Assembly (NCBI RefSeq): GCF_001684965.1
Contig: NZ_MAYG01000012.1
Coordinates: forward strand, 682,001-746,000
Reading direction: 5' to 3'
Source of the DNA: Chryseobacterium arthrosphaerae
Lineage (GTDB): Bacteria; Bacteroidota; Bacteroidia; Flavobacteriales; Weeksellaceae
Length of the DNA stretch: 64,000 nucleotides
In this document: positions 8,235 to 17,036 of the stretch, piece after piece
How positions within the stretch are numbered: the first letter of the stretch is position 1
Layout of the letters: each line of letters begins with the position of its first letter
Notes under the pieces: model-generated
What the model was told of the DNA's origin: nothing
What the model saw: only the letters and a program-made list of their open reading frames with translations
The model's database searches: none
Translations under genes and position numbers: made by a program

Positions 8235-8272
8235 ACCGGAAGGATGTCAAATCGAAGATTTGACGGGGTGGT
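8235..8272. repeat. REP-like palindrome
   Basis: GTCAAATC-GAA-GATTTGAC forms a perfect 8-bp stem with a 3-nt loop, flanked by ACCGGAAGGAT on one side and GGGGTGGT on the other. It sits just after the stop of the 269-aa barrel gene and could end its transcript. The degenerate relative at 7590-7690 indicates a dispersed element rather than a simple terminator. Confidence 0.5.
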
Positions 8273-8274
8273 CA

Positions 8275-9084
8275 TTAAAAAACTGTCGCCGCCAGCTGAA
8301 TCCTTGCATACTTATTAGAGGGATTCCACATAGCCATCATAGAAACGGGTAAGCTGTAATGGTCTGTGATTTTAATAACCTTCCCGGCTTTTACGCCTAC
8401 ATTGACGATGTCAAAATTATTTTTTCCATTGCCGTATAAAAAGGTGTCGCCATTCAATGAAAACCCTGCACCTACGAAGGCATCCAGATTCACCTTTTGT
8501 CCGCTGATCACAGGGTAGCTGGCCTGGATATAGGTAGAATATCTGTTCTTCTTATAGCTCCCATCCGGTTCCAGTATAACTTCTCCGGCATTGGCTCCTC
8601 CGTAAAGCATAATGTCAGCTTCAATATTAAGAGGAAAAGAAGGTCCGAAAGTATAATTCGTCCTGAGATCAATGATATGGGCTGTTCTTCTTTGGGAGTA
8701 ACTGAAAATGTCATCAGCCGCTACAGCAGTATTGATATTCCTTGAATTGTAAAGGCCCCATAATCCGATATAAAAACGCCCGTCAGAATACTGGATATAA
8801 TAATTGATCTCTTTATAGTGGGTATTGTCCTTGTCATCGGCAAGAGCAGAAGCTCCCCAGATCCCCACTTTCCATTTCTTTTCTGCATCCAGTGCATAAG
8901 AGAGGTTTCCCATGACTACAGGCTTGTCTGTAATGATCAGTCCTCTCCACAGGTGATTGTTCTGAATATTGGCAGTAAAGTCCAGCCTGCCTTCTTTGGT
9001 TTCTTTTCCTTCACCGCTTTCCTGAGAAAATAATCTTCCTGTGCCTAATGCGATCAGGAAAATTGCCTTAAAGATTTTCATCAT
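8275..9084 (-). CDS. Outer-membrane beta-barrel protein linked to glycerol operon
   Basis: 269 aa. An N-terminal signal peptide (about residues 1-20, FLIALGTGRLFSQ) is followed by alternating amphipathic beta strands and a C-terminal strand ending in phenylalanine (RIQLAATVF), as expected of an outer-membrane barrel. Motifs such as NNHLWRGLIITDKPVV resemble TorF- or Gcw-type barrels of unknown role. It is the last gene after glpD-glpK-glpF on the same strand, 131 bp after glpF with a complex inverted repeat between them. An outer-membrane route for glycerol or glycerophosphodiesters is a reasonable guess; no substrate motif is visible. Confidence 0.75.
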   Translation of the reverse strand: MMKIFKAIFLIALGTGRLFSQESGEGKETKEGRLDFTANIQNNHLWRGLIITDKPVVMGNLSYALDAEKKWKVGIWGASALADDKDNTHYKEINYYIQYSDGRFYIGLWGLYNSRNINTAVAADDIFSYSQRRTAHIIDLRTNYTFGPSFPLNIEADIMLYGGANAGEVILEPDGSYKKNRYSTYIQASYPVISGQKVNLDAFVGAGFSLNGDTFLYGNGKNNFDIVNVGVKAGKVIKITDHYSLPVSMMAMWNPSNKYARIQLAATVF

Positions 9085-9121
9085 TGGTATTGCTTATTTT
9101 TTCGTTAAATATGAATTCAAG

Positions 9122-9199
9122 ACGCAAAAGCCCGCCACGCCATGGCCTGCAAAGCGTTTGAAGGGAAGCCTTATGATGTATCCCATAAGGCTTTTGCGT
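9122..9199. repeat. Nested, mutually exclusive inverted repeats in glp operon
   Basis: Outer arms ACGCAAAAGCC (9122-9132) and GGCTTTTGCGT (9189-9199) are perfect complements. An inner hairpin, AAGCCTTATG (9166-9175) with CATAAGGCTT (9184-9193), uses part of the same right arm, so the two structures compete. It lies in the glpF-barrel gap and could tune read-through into the barrel gene or be a mobile repeat remnant. Confidence 0.5.
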
Positions 9200-9215
9200 T
9201 AAATAATCTAAATTT

Positions 9216-9947
9216 TTAGCTTAAACATCCATATAAAAGAGCGGCGATAACAGCTCCTGTTACAGGTCCTATTACAGGAATCCATGCATATCCCCAGTCA
9301 CTGCTGCCTTTCACAGGAAGAATAGCATGCATGATCCTGGGAGCGAGATCTCTTGCCGGATTGATGGCATATCCCGTAGTTCCTCCTAAAGACAGTCCGA
9401 TTGCCCAGACAAGGAAGGTAACCGGAATGGCTCCTACAGAACCAAGCCCTACTTTCGCTGTTGGATCTGCATGAAGTGAAATGCTGGGATCTGAAAAATA
9501 AAAGATCACGAATACCAGAACAAACGTCCCGATGATTTCACTAATAAGATTGGATGAAGTCTTTCTGATGGCAGGCCCCGTGCTGAAGCATGCCAGCTTG
9601 GCTCCTTCGTCTTCTGTAACTGCAAAATGATCCTTATGAAACAGCCATACCAGAAATGCACCTGTCATTCCGCCCATCATCTGGGCTGCGATGTAAGAAG
9701 GGACAAGATTCCAGGAGAATTTGCCTGCTGTTGCCAGGCCGATGGTTACGGCCGGATTCAGGTGTGCACCGCTTACAGGTCCGGCAACAGTTACTCCGAT
9801 AAAAACGGCCAGCGCCCATGCAGTGGTAATTACAATCCAGCCTGAATTATTTCCTTTCGTATCTTTTAATACAACATTGGCTACAACGCCGTTTCCTAAT
9901 AGTATAAGAAGTGCTGTACCTATTAATTCTGCGATAAATGGTGTCAT
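9216..9947 (-). CDS. glpF: Glycerol facilitator (aquaglyceroporin, MIP family)
   Basis: 243 aa inner-membrane channel for passive glycerol uptake. Both MIP half-helix motifs are present: HLNPAVT (Asn64) and INPARDLAPR (Asn196). Asp right after the second NPAR is the hallmark of glycerol-conducting members rather than water-only aquaporins. Hydrophobic segments fit the six-helix plus two half-helix fold, and the length is slightly below the family norm of 250-280. It sits 24 bp after glpK on the same strand, so imported glycerol is passed straight to the kinase. Confidence 0.95.
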   Translation of the reverse strand: MTPFIAELIGTALLILLGNGVVANVVLKDTKGNNSGWIVITTAWALAVFIGVTVAGPVSGAHLNPAVTIGLATAGKFSWNLVPSYIAAQMMGGMTGAFLVWLFHKDHFAVTEDEGAKLACFSTGPAIRKTSSNLISEIIGTFVLVFVIFYFSDPSISLHADPTAKVGLGSVGAIPVTFLVWAIGLSLGGTTGYAINPARDLAPRIMHAILPVKGSSDWGYAWIPVIGPVTGAVIAALLYGCLS

Positions 9948-9971
9948 GTGAGTTTTTTTAAGGTCATGGGA

Positions 9972-11468
9972 TTAATCTTCGATCCAGTTTTGAGCACGGG
10001 ATACAGCTCTGTTCCATAGATGTACCATTTTTTCCACCTTTTCCTTTTCCAGTTTAGGATGGAAATCTTTTTCTATGATCCATTGAGCCTGTATTTCATC
10101 TATGTTTTTCCAGTATCCTACAGCAAGACCGGCAAGATAAGCCGCGCCAAGTGCTGTAGTTTCCAGTGTTTTTGGTCTGGTGATTTTAAAGCCGAACAGG
10201 TCAGACTGAATCTGCATGAGCAGGTCGCTTGCCGAAGCACCACCGTCTACCCTCAGTTCAAGACTTTCTCTTCCTGAATCCGCTTCCATGGCCTTTACAA
10301 TATCATACACCTGGAAAGCAATTCCTTCCAGAGTAGCTCTGGCAATATGTCCGTCTGTGGTTCCTCTGGTGATTCCCACTACGGTTCCTCTTGCATATTG
10401 ATCCCAGTGAGGGGCGCCCAGCCCGGTAAGAGCCGGAACAAAATAAACACCGCCGTTATCTTCTACAGATGCTGCCAATTCATTCACCTGCTCAGAAGAG
10501 CTGATTAATTTAAGCCCGTCTCTCAGCCACTGAATAGCTGCTCCGCCTACAAATACACTTCCTTCCAATGCGTAATTAACTTCACCATTGATCTTCCAGG
10601 CTACAGTAGTGAGAAGGTTATTTTTAGAAGAGACGGCTTCTTTTCCTGTATTCATCAATAAGAAACATCCTGTTCCGTAAGTATTCTTTACCATTCCCGG
10701 AGACGTACACATCTGCCCGAATAAGGCTGCCTGCTGATCTCCTGCAATCCCTGCAATCGGAATTTTAGTGGAGAACAGGGTAGTGGCTGTTTCGCCGTAT
10801 ACTTCACTGCTTTGCTTTACCTCCGGAAGAATCGCTTTCGGAATATTGAACAGTTCCAGCAAATCATTATCCCAGTCAAGAGAGTGAATGTTCAGAAGCA
10901 TGGTTCTGCTGGCATTGGATACATCGGTAATAAACATTTTACCACGGGTCAGTTTCCATACCAGCCAGGTATCAACCGTTCCGAAACATAATTTTCCAGC
11001 TTCTGCTTTTTCTCTTGCGCCCTCTACATTATCGAGGATCCATTTCAGTTTGGTCGCTGAGAAGTAAGCATCCAGCACAAGTCCTGTTTTTTCTCTGATT
11101 GTTTCAGCGTGTCCCTGTTCTTTCAGTTCATCACAATATTTTGATGTTCTTCTGTCCTGCCATACAATAGCGTTGTATATAGGTTCCCCGGTTTCTTTGT
11201 CCCAGACAATTGTCGTTTCCCGCTGGTTGGTAATACCGATAGCGGCTACTTCCAATCCGGAGATTCCTGCTTTTGCTATGATTTCTGCTGCTACGGAGAT
11301 TTGTGAAGACCAGATTTCATTCGGGTCGTGCTCTACCCATCCCGGGGTAGGAAAGATTTGTCTGAAGTCTTTCTGAGACAGGTATTTTATTTCTCCGCTG
11401 TGGTTGAATAGAATCGCTCTGGAGGAAGTTGTTCCCTGGTCTAGAGCGAGAATTAATTTTTCATTCAT
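9972..11468 (-). CDS. glpK: Glycerol kinase
   Basis: 498 aa, full family length. It phosphorylates glycerol with ATP to sn-glycerol 3-phosphate in the cytoplasm, trapping it. The FGGY kinase N-domain begins with the phosphate-binding [29 protein letters not shown] and [13 protein letters not shown] are family signatures, and the C-domain carries [15 protein letters not shown]. The gene follows glpD by 10 bp and precedes glpF, forming one operon. Nothing is missing from the active-site motifs that I can see. Confidence 0.97.
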   Translation of the reverse strand: MNEKLILALDQGTTSSRAILFNHSGEIKYLSQKDFRQIFPTPGWVEHDPNEIWSSQISVAAEIIAKAGISGLEVAAIGITNQRETTIVWDKETGEPIYNAIVWQDRRTSKYCDELKEQGHAETIREKTGLVLDAYFSATKLKWILDNVEGAREKAEAGKLCFGTVDTWLVWKLTRGKMFITDVSNASRTMLLNIHSLDWDNDLLELFNIPKAILPEVKQSSEVYGETATTLFSTKIPIAGIAGDQQAALFGQMCTSPGMVKNTYGTGCFLLMNTGKEAVSSKNNLLTTVAWKINGEVNYALEGSVFVGGAAIQWLRDGLKLISSSEQVNELAASVEDNGGVYFVPALTGLGAPHWDQYARGTVVGITRGTTDGHIARATLEGIAFQVYDIVKAMEADSGRESLELRVDGGASASDLLMQIQSDLFGFKITRPKTLETTALGAAYLAGLAVGYWKNIDEIQAQWIIEKDFHPKLEKEKVEKMVHLWNRAVSRAQNWIED

Positions 11469-11478
11469 ATATAAAGTG

Positions 11479-13077
11479 TTAATTCAGGTTGATAACTTTA
11501 GGTGAATAAGGCGTTAATAAATAGCCTCTTGCCAGATCGATGAATTCATTTTCCTGTTTTTGGGCCCATTCTTCAGGGTGTCCTTTTTCTTCAGCAATGA
11601 TTCTTGCTACATGGTGAGCGCTGTCTATAGCAGCTCTTGCATCCAGGAATAAAAGACGTACCCTTCTTGCCAGGATATCCTCAACGGTTTCTGCCATTTC
11701 ATTTCTTGCAGCCCATACAACTTCTGCTACAGTAAACGGATGGTCCGGATGAATCTTTTGGGCATATCTTGGGTTGCTGTCCTGTAAAGCTTTGATAGCT
11801 GGGATATCAGATCCGTAAACGTATAGATGATTGGTTCTGTCTACCTGTTCAGGTTTTACATTTCCATGAATAGAAAGATGTTCTGTTTTAGAAGGGGTAT
11901 TTCCCAGCCTGTGAATTTTCATTGCTTCGTTTACCGTGTCTTCTGCCATTTTTCGGTAAGTTGTCCATTTTCCTCCGATAATGGAAACCAATCCGGTAGG
12001 AGAGGTGATCACTTTGTGGCTTCGGGAAACTTCTTTAGTGTTTTTGCTTCCGTCTTTAGGAGCTGCAAGGGGACGAAGTCCGGCGAATACAGATTTTACA
12101 TCCTCACGGGTTGGTTTTTTAGCCAGATACTGTCTTGCGGTATTTAAAACGAAACTGATCTCTTCCTCCAAAGCACGGGGCTCAAAACTTTCATCTTTAA
12201 GAAGGGTATCCGTAGTTCCTACCAAAGCCCTGTCATGCCATGGGACAACAAACAGCACCCTGCCGTCTGAGGTTTTCGGGATCATGATGGCATCGTCGCT
12301 TTTCAGGAAAGATTTATCCAGTACAAGGTGAATTCCCTGGCTTGGTACTACAAGTTTGCCATGCTTAGGGTTGTTCATATTAAGAATATCATTGGTAAAT
12401 ACCCCTGTCGCATTGATGACAACATTTCCGTGAATCTGATACTGTTGCTGGTTAAACTGATCTTCGGCTGTAACCCCGATGATCTTACCAGAATCATTTT
12501 TTAAAAGCCCTACCACTTTCATATAATTGATGGCAGTTCCTCCTTTTTCAATAATTGTCTGGGTTAAGTTAACTGCTAATCTTGCATCGTCGAATTGCCC
12601 GTCCTGGTAAACAACACCACTCATCAAATGATTTTGTTCAATAGTCGGAAGCTTTTCTACGGTTTTGGATTTGCTGATATATTTTGTCTTACCCAAACTC
12701 AGTTTTCCGGCAAGGAAGTCGTAGACAGACAAACCTATTTTATAATAGATTCCACCCCACCAGGTATAATTAGGAATAATGAAAGACTGGTTTTTTACGA
12801 TATGGGCTGCATTTTTTGCCAATAGCCCCCTTTCTTTCAAAGCTTCTTTTACCAGACCGACATCTCCCTGGGCAAGATATCTTACCCCGCCGTGTACCAG
12901 TTTGGTACTTCTGCTGGATGTTGCTTTCGCAAAGTCATGAGATTCAAGCAATAAAGTTTTGAATCCTCTGCTTACTGCGTCTAATGCTGAACCTAAACCA
13001 CTGGCTCCTCCTCCTATGACAATAAAGTCCCATTCTTTTACATTGGTTAATTTACTGAGTTCTTCGTTTCGTTTCAT
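11479..13077 (-). CDS. glpD: Glycerol-3-phosphate dehydrogenase (FAD, respiratory)
   Basis: 532 aa. It oxidises glycerol 3-phosphate to dihydroxyacetone phosphate at the inner membrane and passes electrons to the quinone pool. The N-terminal FAD-binding Rossmann motif is [15 protein letters not shown] (about residues 18-32), followed by the GlpD signature [14 protein letters not shown]. The C-terminal part has the DUF-type helical GlpD domain. It is the first gene of the minus-strand operon glpD-glpK-glpF. A consensus-like promoter and a direct-repeat operator lie just upstream, with the divergent DeoR-type regulator behind them. Confidence 0.96.
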   Translation of the reverse strand: MKRNEELSKLTNVKEWDFIVIGGGASGLGSALDAVSRGFKTLLLESHDFAKATSSRSTKLVHGGVRYLAQGDVGLVKEALKERGLLAKNAAHIVKNQSFIIPNYTWWGGIYYKIGLSVYDFLAGKLSLGKTKYISKSKTVEKLPTIEQNHLMSGVVYQDGQFDDARLAVNLTQTIIEKGGTAINYMKVVGLLKNDSGKIIGVTAEDQFNQQQYQIHGNVVINATGVFTNDILNMNNPKHGKLVVPSQGIHLVLDKSFLKSDDAIMIPKTSDGRVLFVVPWHDRALVGTTDTLLKDESFEPRALEEEISFVLNTARQYLAKKPTREDVKSVFAGLRPLAAPKDGSKNTKEVSRSHKVITSPTGLVSIIGGKWTTYRKMAEDTVNEAMKIHRLGNTPSKTEHLSIHGNVKPEQVDRTNHLYVYGSDIPAIKALQDSNPRYAQKIHPDHPFTVAEVVWAARNEMAETVEDILARRVRLLFLDARAAIDSAHHVARIIAEEKGHPEEWAQKQENEFIDLARGYLLTPYSPKVINLN

Positions 13078-13080
13078 AAA

Positions 13081-13101
13081 TGTTTCGTTTATGTTTCGTT
13101 T
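13081..13101. promoter_or_regulatory. Probable GlpR operator: direct repeat TGTTTCGTTT
   Basis: TGTTTCGTTT occurs at 13081-13090 and again at 13092-13101, 11 bp apart, so both copies face the same side of the helix. DeoR-family operators such as that of AgaR contain repeated TTTCRTTT units. The site lies between the glpD promoter -7 element and the ATG, where a bound repressor would block transcription. A related AAACGAAT also precedes the glpR start. Confidence 0.6.
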
Positions 13102-13102
13102 T

Positions 13103-13131
13103 CAAATATATAAATTAAAAATGAAAGCAAA
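13103..13131 (-). promoter_or_regulatory. Promoter of the glpDKF operon
   Basis: On the minus strand, TTTG (13128-13131) is followed after 17 bp by TATATTTG (13103-13110). This matches the Bacteroidota consensus TTTG / TAnnTTTG. The glpD ATG is 25 bp downstream. Confidence 0.6.
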
Positions 13132-13258
13132 AAGAAAATAAATGAAATTTTAAAATAAGTAAATTTATGACTTGCTATTGCCTTTATGATTGAATATGAT
13201 GGGATTACCTATTAATAGTATCCGGGCAATAAAAAACGCACATGTGAAAAAAAAGCGG

Positions 13259-13266
13259 TATTTTTG
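13259..13266 (+). promoter_or_regulatory. Probable -7 element for glpR
   Basis: TATTTTTG fits TAnnTTTG, 14 bp before the glpR ATG. No clear TTTG -33 element is visible at the usual spacing, so the promoter may be weak. Confidence 0.35.
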
Positions 13267-13280
13267 AGGAAACGAATAAA

Positions 13281-14042
13281 ATGGAAAAGCTAATTCCAAG
13301 GCATGATGAAATATTGAAAGAGCTGGATGAAAAAGGTCATGTTCTTGTTCAGGATTTGTGTGAAAAATTAAATGTTTCTTCGGTTACGATACGAAAGGAT
13401 CTGAACTATCTCGAAAGTCTGGGGCTTCTTTTCAGAAATCATGGAGGAGCAAGTAAGCAGGTGAGGTATGCTTATGAAAAAAATGTAGGGGAAAAAGAAA
13501 ATATCAATGTAGATGCAAAACAGGCCATTGCTAAGGCTGCTCTTTCGTTGATTCAGGAGAATGACTGTATCATACTGGCGTCGGGAACTACGATGCACTA
13601 TCTGGCAAGAATGCTGATGAACTTTGGGCCGCTTACCGTTCTGACATCTTCTTTGAGGGTCGCTATTGAACTTTGCAATAATCCGAATATTAATGTTATT
13701 CAGCTGGGTGGGGAGGTGAGAAAAAGCTCCACTTCCATTGTAGGATCCATTTCTGAAGGCATTCTGAAGCAGTTCTCATGCAATAAACTTTTTCTGGGAG
13801 TGGACGGTATCGATCTTGAATTTGGAATCAGTACTTCCAACGCTGCGGAGGCGCATCTTAACCAGGTGATGATTGAATGTTCGGATAAAACCGTAGTTCT
13901 TGCAGATTCTTCCAAATTGAACAAAAAAGGTTTCGGGAAAATTGCTTCACTGGATCAGGTGGATTATCTGATTACGGATGATGGTATCACGGTTGAAGAT
14001 CAGATGAAGCTTGAAGAAATTGGAGTTAACGTGATGAAATGA
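13281..14042 (+). CDS. glpR: DeoR-family repressor of glycerol operon
   Basis: 253 aa, normal length for the family. The N-terminal winged HTH_DeoR is clear (VLVQDLCEKLNVSSVTIRKD, residues ~20-39), followed by LLFRNHGGA at the wing end. The sugar-phosphate-binding DeoRC domain has CIILASGTTMHYLA and FLGVDGID. The gene is divergent from glpD and shares a 203-bp intergenic region that carries a repeated TGTTTCGTTT operator. From context the effector should be glycerol 3-phosphate, as in other GlpR proteins; the gene symbol rests on that context. Confidence 0.88.
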   Translation: MEKLIPRHDEILKELDEKGHVLVQDLCEKLNVSSVTIRKDLNYLESLGLLFRNHGGASKQVRYAYEKNVGEKENINVDAKQAIAKAALSLIQENDCIILASGTTMHYLARMLMNFGPLTVLTSSLRVAIELCNNPNINVIQLGGEVRKSSTSIVGSISEGILKQFSCNKLFLGVDGIDLEFGISTSNAAEAHLNQVMIECSDKTVVLADSSKLNKKGFGKIASLDQVDYLITDDGITVEDQMKLEEIGVNVMK

Positions 14043-14208
14043 CCTCGGGTATTGATATAGAGGATTGAATGTGTTTTTAGGTAATATTCAGTATTTTGCT
14101 ATATTGTTTATGTTTTTAATATTTATTTGTGAATTTTATTGATAAAAATTTGGATATTTATCTTTTTATTCATTACTTAGTGAAGTTAAAAACTAAAAAA
14201 ATATTACC

Positions 14209-14457
14209 ATGAAAAAATTATTCTTAGTAGCAACATTAATGGTTGCTGGTCTGATGAGTGCAAACACAATCGCTCCTGAAGTTGAAATTACAGAAAATAC
14301 ACCTGCAGTAGAAGCGGAAGCTCCTGAAGTAGCAGAGGCGGCTGTTGCCTGTGTTCCTGCCACGCTTTCCTGCGGAATTCAAGGGACGGCTTGTGGAGAA
14401 ACCCTGGGAGATATCATAGACGTTGTTCTTGTAGCGGACGCACTACTATGTCCTTAA
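14209..14457 (+). CDS. Small secreted acidic peptide with four cysteines
   Basis: 82 aa. A signal peptide (MKKLFLVATLMVAGLMSANT, about 1-20) is followed by an acidic Ala/Glu/Pro-rich spacer (about 22-46) and a C-terminal core with four Cys (CVPATLSCGIQGTACG ... LLCP). This looks like a secreted pro-peptide: signal, acidic pro-region and short Cys-containing core. The family is not recognised by me. It has its own terminator at 14481-14506 and lies directly before a GLPGLI-family gene, a neighbourhood that is common for orphan small secreted peptides in Chryseobacterium (recollection). Confidence 0.7.
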   Translation: MKKLFLVATLMVAGLMSANTIAPEVEITENTPAVEAEAPEVAEAAVACVPATLSCGIQGTACGETLGDIIDVVLVADALLCP

Positions 14458-14480
14458 TTATTGATAAAATAACTTATATA

Positions 14481-14506
14481 AAGAGGATTTCATATCCTCT
14501 TTTTTA
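14481..14506 (+). terminator. Intrinsic terminator after the 82-aa peptide gene
   Basis: AAGAGGAT-TTCAT-ATCCTCTT is an 8-bp perfect stem followed by a T run. It separates the peptide gene from the GLPGLI gene, which would then be expressed by read-through or from its own promoter. Confidence 0.8.
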
Positions 14507-14519
14507 TTAATTAAAATTG

Positions 14520-15344
14520 ATGTTTTTTATGCAGAAACTTGGAATAATATTTTTGTCTTTATTGCTTGGTGTTTATGTGAGTGGTCAGAAAGCGGTTAAT
14601 TTAGATGTGGTGAAATCCCAGTATATCTACTTGCTGACAAGTCAGCGGGACTCATTGGATAAGGAAAACATCGGGCAGGAATATTTTATATTGCAAAGGG
14701 GGAAGCAGAAGTCACAGTTTATGAGTTTGAATTCTTATAAACGGGATTCTATTACAACAGACCTGATCAATAACAGGTCTTCGGTTGCTAACCTGAACCT
14801 GGGAAATATTCCGAAGACAGACTTTGCTTTCAGAATTATTAAAGATCAGAGTAAGAATACAGTAGAATTTTATGATAAAATAATAAGGGCCGATTTTTTA
14901 TACGAAGAAAGTCCGGGATTTAAATGGAGGATCACTGATCAAAAGAAGAAGATGGGCAATCTCAACTGTCAGGCGGCGCTACTCACCTATGCAGGCCGTA
15001 ATTATAAAGCCTGGTTTACGAATGATATTCCGGTTTCAGATGGTCCTTATAAGTTTTACGGGCTGCCGGGGCTGATTGTGGAGATGGAGGACGACAAAAA
15101 ACATTATAAATTTGAACTGATCAGTTATAAAAATCTGGCTGACGAAAAACCATTGTGGATCTCGGAAAGAAGGCTTGGTGGTAAAAAGATTGCCAAAGCA
15201 GAGTACTATAAGGCATTAAAGAACAGTCAGGACAATATTATCCTTGAAATGTCCAAGAGTGGTTTTAATCTTAGCCCTGATGCCGAGAATCAGGTAAAAG
15301 AGAAATTGAAAAAACGTAATAATCCTATAGAACTGGTTCCGTAA
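14520..15344 (+). CDS. GLPGLI family secreted protein
   Basis: About 274 aa. The name-giving motif is present (FYGLPGLIVEMED), preceded by AWFTNDIPVSDGPYKF, as is typical of this Bacteroidota family of unknown function (TIGR01200). The signal peptide is LGIIFLSLLLGVYVSGQ. I start it at the ATG at 14520; an earlier TTG (14517) and a later ATG (14529) are alternatives. In this order it often accompanies TonB-dependent receptors or small secreted peptides, here the 82-aa Cys peptide upstream. Its biochemical role is not known. Confidence 0.88.
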   Translation: MFFMQKLGIIFLSLLLGVYVSGQKAVNLDVVKSQYIYLLTSQRDSLDKENIGQEYFILQRGKQKSQFMSLNSYKRDSITTDLINNRSSVANLNLGNIPKTDFAFRIIKDQSKNTVEFYDKIIRADFLYEESPGFKWRITDQKKKMGNLNCQAALLTYAGRNYKAWFTNDIPVSDGPYKFYGLPGLIVEMEDDKKHYKFELISYKNLADEKPLWISERRLGGKKIAKAEYYKALKNSQDNIILEMSKSGFNLSPDAENQVKEKLKKRNNPIELVP

Positions 15345-15373
15345 TCTGTAAGAAGGAGCCTGAAAATATAAAG

Positions 15374-15398
15374 CCTTATGCTCTCATAAGGTTTTTTT
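15374..15398 (+). terminator. Terminator after GLPGLI gene
   Basis: CCTTATG-CTCT-CATAAGG is followed by seven T. It is a classical intrinsic terminator on the plus strand. Confidence 0.85.
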
Positions 15399-15650
15399 AT
15401 TTGAATATAATGACGGTGTTGTAATGTAAGGTCTTGTAGTTGTTATTTTTTTCTGACCAGACAGGATGAAAATATTTCATTATCCAATACTTATGGCATT
15501 TTATTTGATTCTTGCTGTTGGCTCTGAAGGGTCCGGATTGACAATTGAAGTGAAAAGACTGTTTTTTATGCCTGATTCATTTTTTCAAAACCTGTTTTGT
15601 TTCCGAAAATGATCTAAATGATTAAAAATCAAAATATTTTAATTGAAATA

Positions 15651-15681
15651 TTTGCCAGTTACAAAATTATTCATAAATTTG
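15651..15681 (+). promoter_or_regulatory. Promoter of the ribosomal protein operon
   Basis: TTTG (15651-15654), a 19-bp spacer and TAAATTTG (15674-15681) match the Bacteroidota promoter consensus exactly. It is the best promoter in the window and fits a highly expressed operon. The start of transcription should be near 15686-15690. Confidence 0.75.
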
Positions 15682-15708
15682 CACACTCATTTTAGGAGCG
15701 TAGTGTGC
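15681..15708. repeat. Inverted repeat at the transcription start of the ribosomal operon
   Basis: GCACACT (15681-15687) and AGTGTGC (15702-15708) are perfect complements around a 14-nt spacer. The left arm overlaps the -7 element, so this may be a protein-binding site rather than an RNA hairpin. Confidence 0.4.
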
Positions 15709-15786
15709 CTATATCAGAATTAGAAATCACTTCAGACTCCCGGAAAATGGAAAAAATAAAGGATAAATTTTATTATAATATAAACA

Positions 15787-16413
15787 ATGTCAGGTATTAT
15801 TGGTAAAAAAATCGGTATGACATCTTTGTTTAACGAAGAAGGGAAAAACATTCCTTGTACAGTTATTCAGGCTGGTCCATGCTCGGTTTTACAGGTCAGA
15901 ACCTTAGAAAAAGACGGTTATAAAGCTGTTCAATTAGGTTTCGATGACAAGAGTGAGAAGAACGTTGGTAAAGCGTTAGCTGGTCATTTTAAAAAGGCTG
16001 GTTCTGCTCCTAAAGCTAAATTGGTTGAATTCTACAGAGAATTCGTTGATGAAGTAAAAGTAGGAGAAGAAGTAAAAGTTGATTTATTCTCTGAAGGAGA
16101 GTTTGTTGACGTAACAGGAACTTCAAAAGGTAAAGGCTTCCAGGGTGTTGTTAAGAGACACGGATTTGGAGGTGTAATGCAGGCAACTCATGGTCAGCAC
16201 AACAGACTTAGAGCTCCAGGTTCTATCGGTGCTGGTTCAGACCCTTCAAGAGTATTCAAAGGGATGAGAATGGCTGGAAGAATGGGAGGTGAGCAGGTAA
16301 CTGTTCAGAACCTTCAAGTGTTAAAAGTTGATCAAGAACAAAATCTTTTAGTAGTAAAAGGTGCTGTTCCGGGAGCTAAAAATTCTTATGTAATTATCAG
16401 AAAATGGAACTAG
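15787..16413 (+). CDS. rplC: 50S ribosomal protein L3
   Basis: 208 aa, normal length. It opens with [15 protein letters not shown] and has the conserved loop [13 protein letters not shown] that reaches toward the peptidyl-transferase centre. L3 is an early assembly protein of the large subunit and binds domain VI of 23S rRNA. It is the first gene of the operon here. It overlaps rplD by 10 bp, so the two are translationally coupled. Confidence 0.98.
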   Translation: MSGIIGKKIGMTSLFNEEGKNIPCTVIQAGPCSVLQVRTLEKDGYKAVQLGFDDKSEKNVGKALAGHFKKAGSAPKAKLVEFYREFVDEVKVGEEVKVDLFSEGEFVDVTGTSKGKGFQGVVKRHGFGGVMQATHGQHNRLRAPGSIGAGSDPSRVFKGMRMAGRMGGEQVTVQNLQVLKVDQEQNLLVVKGAVPGAKNSYVIIRKWN

Positions 16414-17033
16414 TAGTATTAAATACATCAGGAAAAGAGACCGGAAGAAAAGTAACTCTAGACGAAACAGTATTCGGAATTGAGCCAAATCAGCACGCGG
16501 TTTACTTAGAAGTTAAACAGTACCTTGCTGCACAAAGACAAGGAACTCATAAAGCAAAAGAAAGAAGCGAAATTACTGCTTCTACTAAAAAGCTTAAGAA
16601 GCAAAAAGGATCAGGATCTGCTAGATACGGTGATATCAAATCTCCAGTATTCAGAGGTGGAGGTAGAGTATTCGGACCAAAACCAAGAGACTACAGATTC
16701 AAATTGAACAAAGCTCTTAAGAGATTAGCTAAAAAATCTGTTTTATCTCAGAAAATGAGAGACAACAGCATTAAAGTTTTAGAAGATTTGAGCTTTGGTG
16801 CTCCTAAGACTAAAGATTTCATCAATGTATTGAATGCATTGGAACTTAACGGTAAGAAATCTTTATTCGTTCTTCCTGAAGCTAACAAGAATGTGTATTT
16901 ATCTTCAAGAAACTTACCTAAAACTAAAGTAATGAACTTCAACGAAATCAGTTCTTACGATTTAGTAAACGCTGGTGAGATCATTTTCTTAGAAGGTGCA
17001 GTTGAAAAATTCCAGGAAAATTTAAAGAAATAA
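16404..17033 (+). CDS. rplD: 50S ribosomal protein L4
   Basis: 209 aa. The extended loop with [12 protein letters not shown] and [15 protein letters not shown] lines the exit tunnel. In E. coli L4 also represses its own operon; whether that holds here is unknown, but the operon leader does contain an inverted repeat at 15681-15708. The start overlaps rplC by 10 bp and rplW follows after 3 bp. Confidence 0.98.
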   Translation: MELVVLNTSGKETGRKVTLDETVFGIEPNQHAVYLEVKQYLAAQRQGTHKAKERSEITASTKKLKKQKGSGSARYGDIKSPVFRGGGRVFGPKPRDYRFKLNKALKRLAKKSVLSQKMRDNSIKVLEDLSFGAPKTKDFINVLNALELNGKKSLFVLPEANKNVYLSSRNLPKTKVMNFNEISSYDLVNAGEIIFLEGAVEKFQENLKK

Positions 17034-17036
17034 GTC

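Larger units (their letters stand above)
15345..15786. other. 442-bp intergenic region before the ribosomal operon
   Basis: It holds a terminator (15374-15398), about 250 bp with no recognisable gene, the operon promoter (15651-15681) and a ~105-nt leader. rpsJ, which often precedes rplC, is absent. The only ORF of note is a 48-codon frame at 15466-15612, which I do not consider supported. Confidence 0.7.

Noticed and set aside
9122..9199. Reading the glpF-downstream inverted repeat as a simple terminator
   Set aside because: On the minus strand the expected U tract is missing after either hairpin, so I report it as competing repeats rather than a terminator.
15466..15612. 48-codon plus-strand ORF (MKIFHYPILM ...) in the gap before rplC
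   Set aside because: It has a hydrophobic start but no conserved features, and lies in DNA that otherwise looks non-coding. Without homologues I cannot support it as a gene.
15345..15786. rpsJ (S10) expected before rplC
   Set aside because: No frame in the 442-bp gap resembles S10, and no remnant is visible. The gene must be elsewhere.
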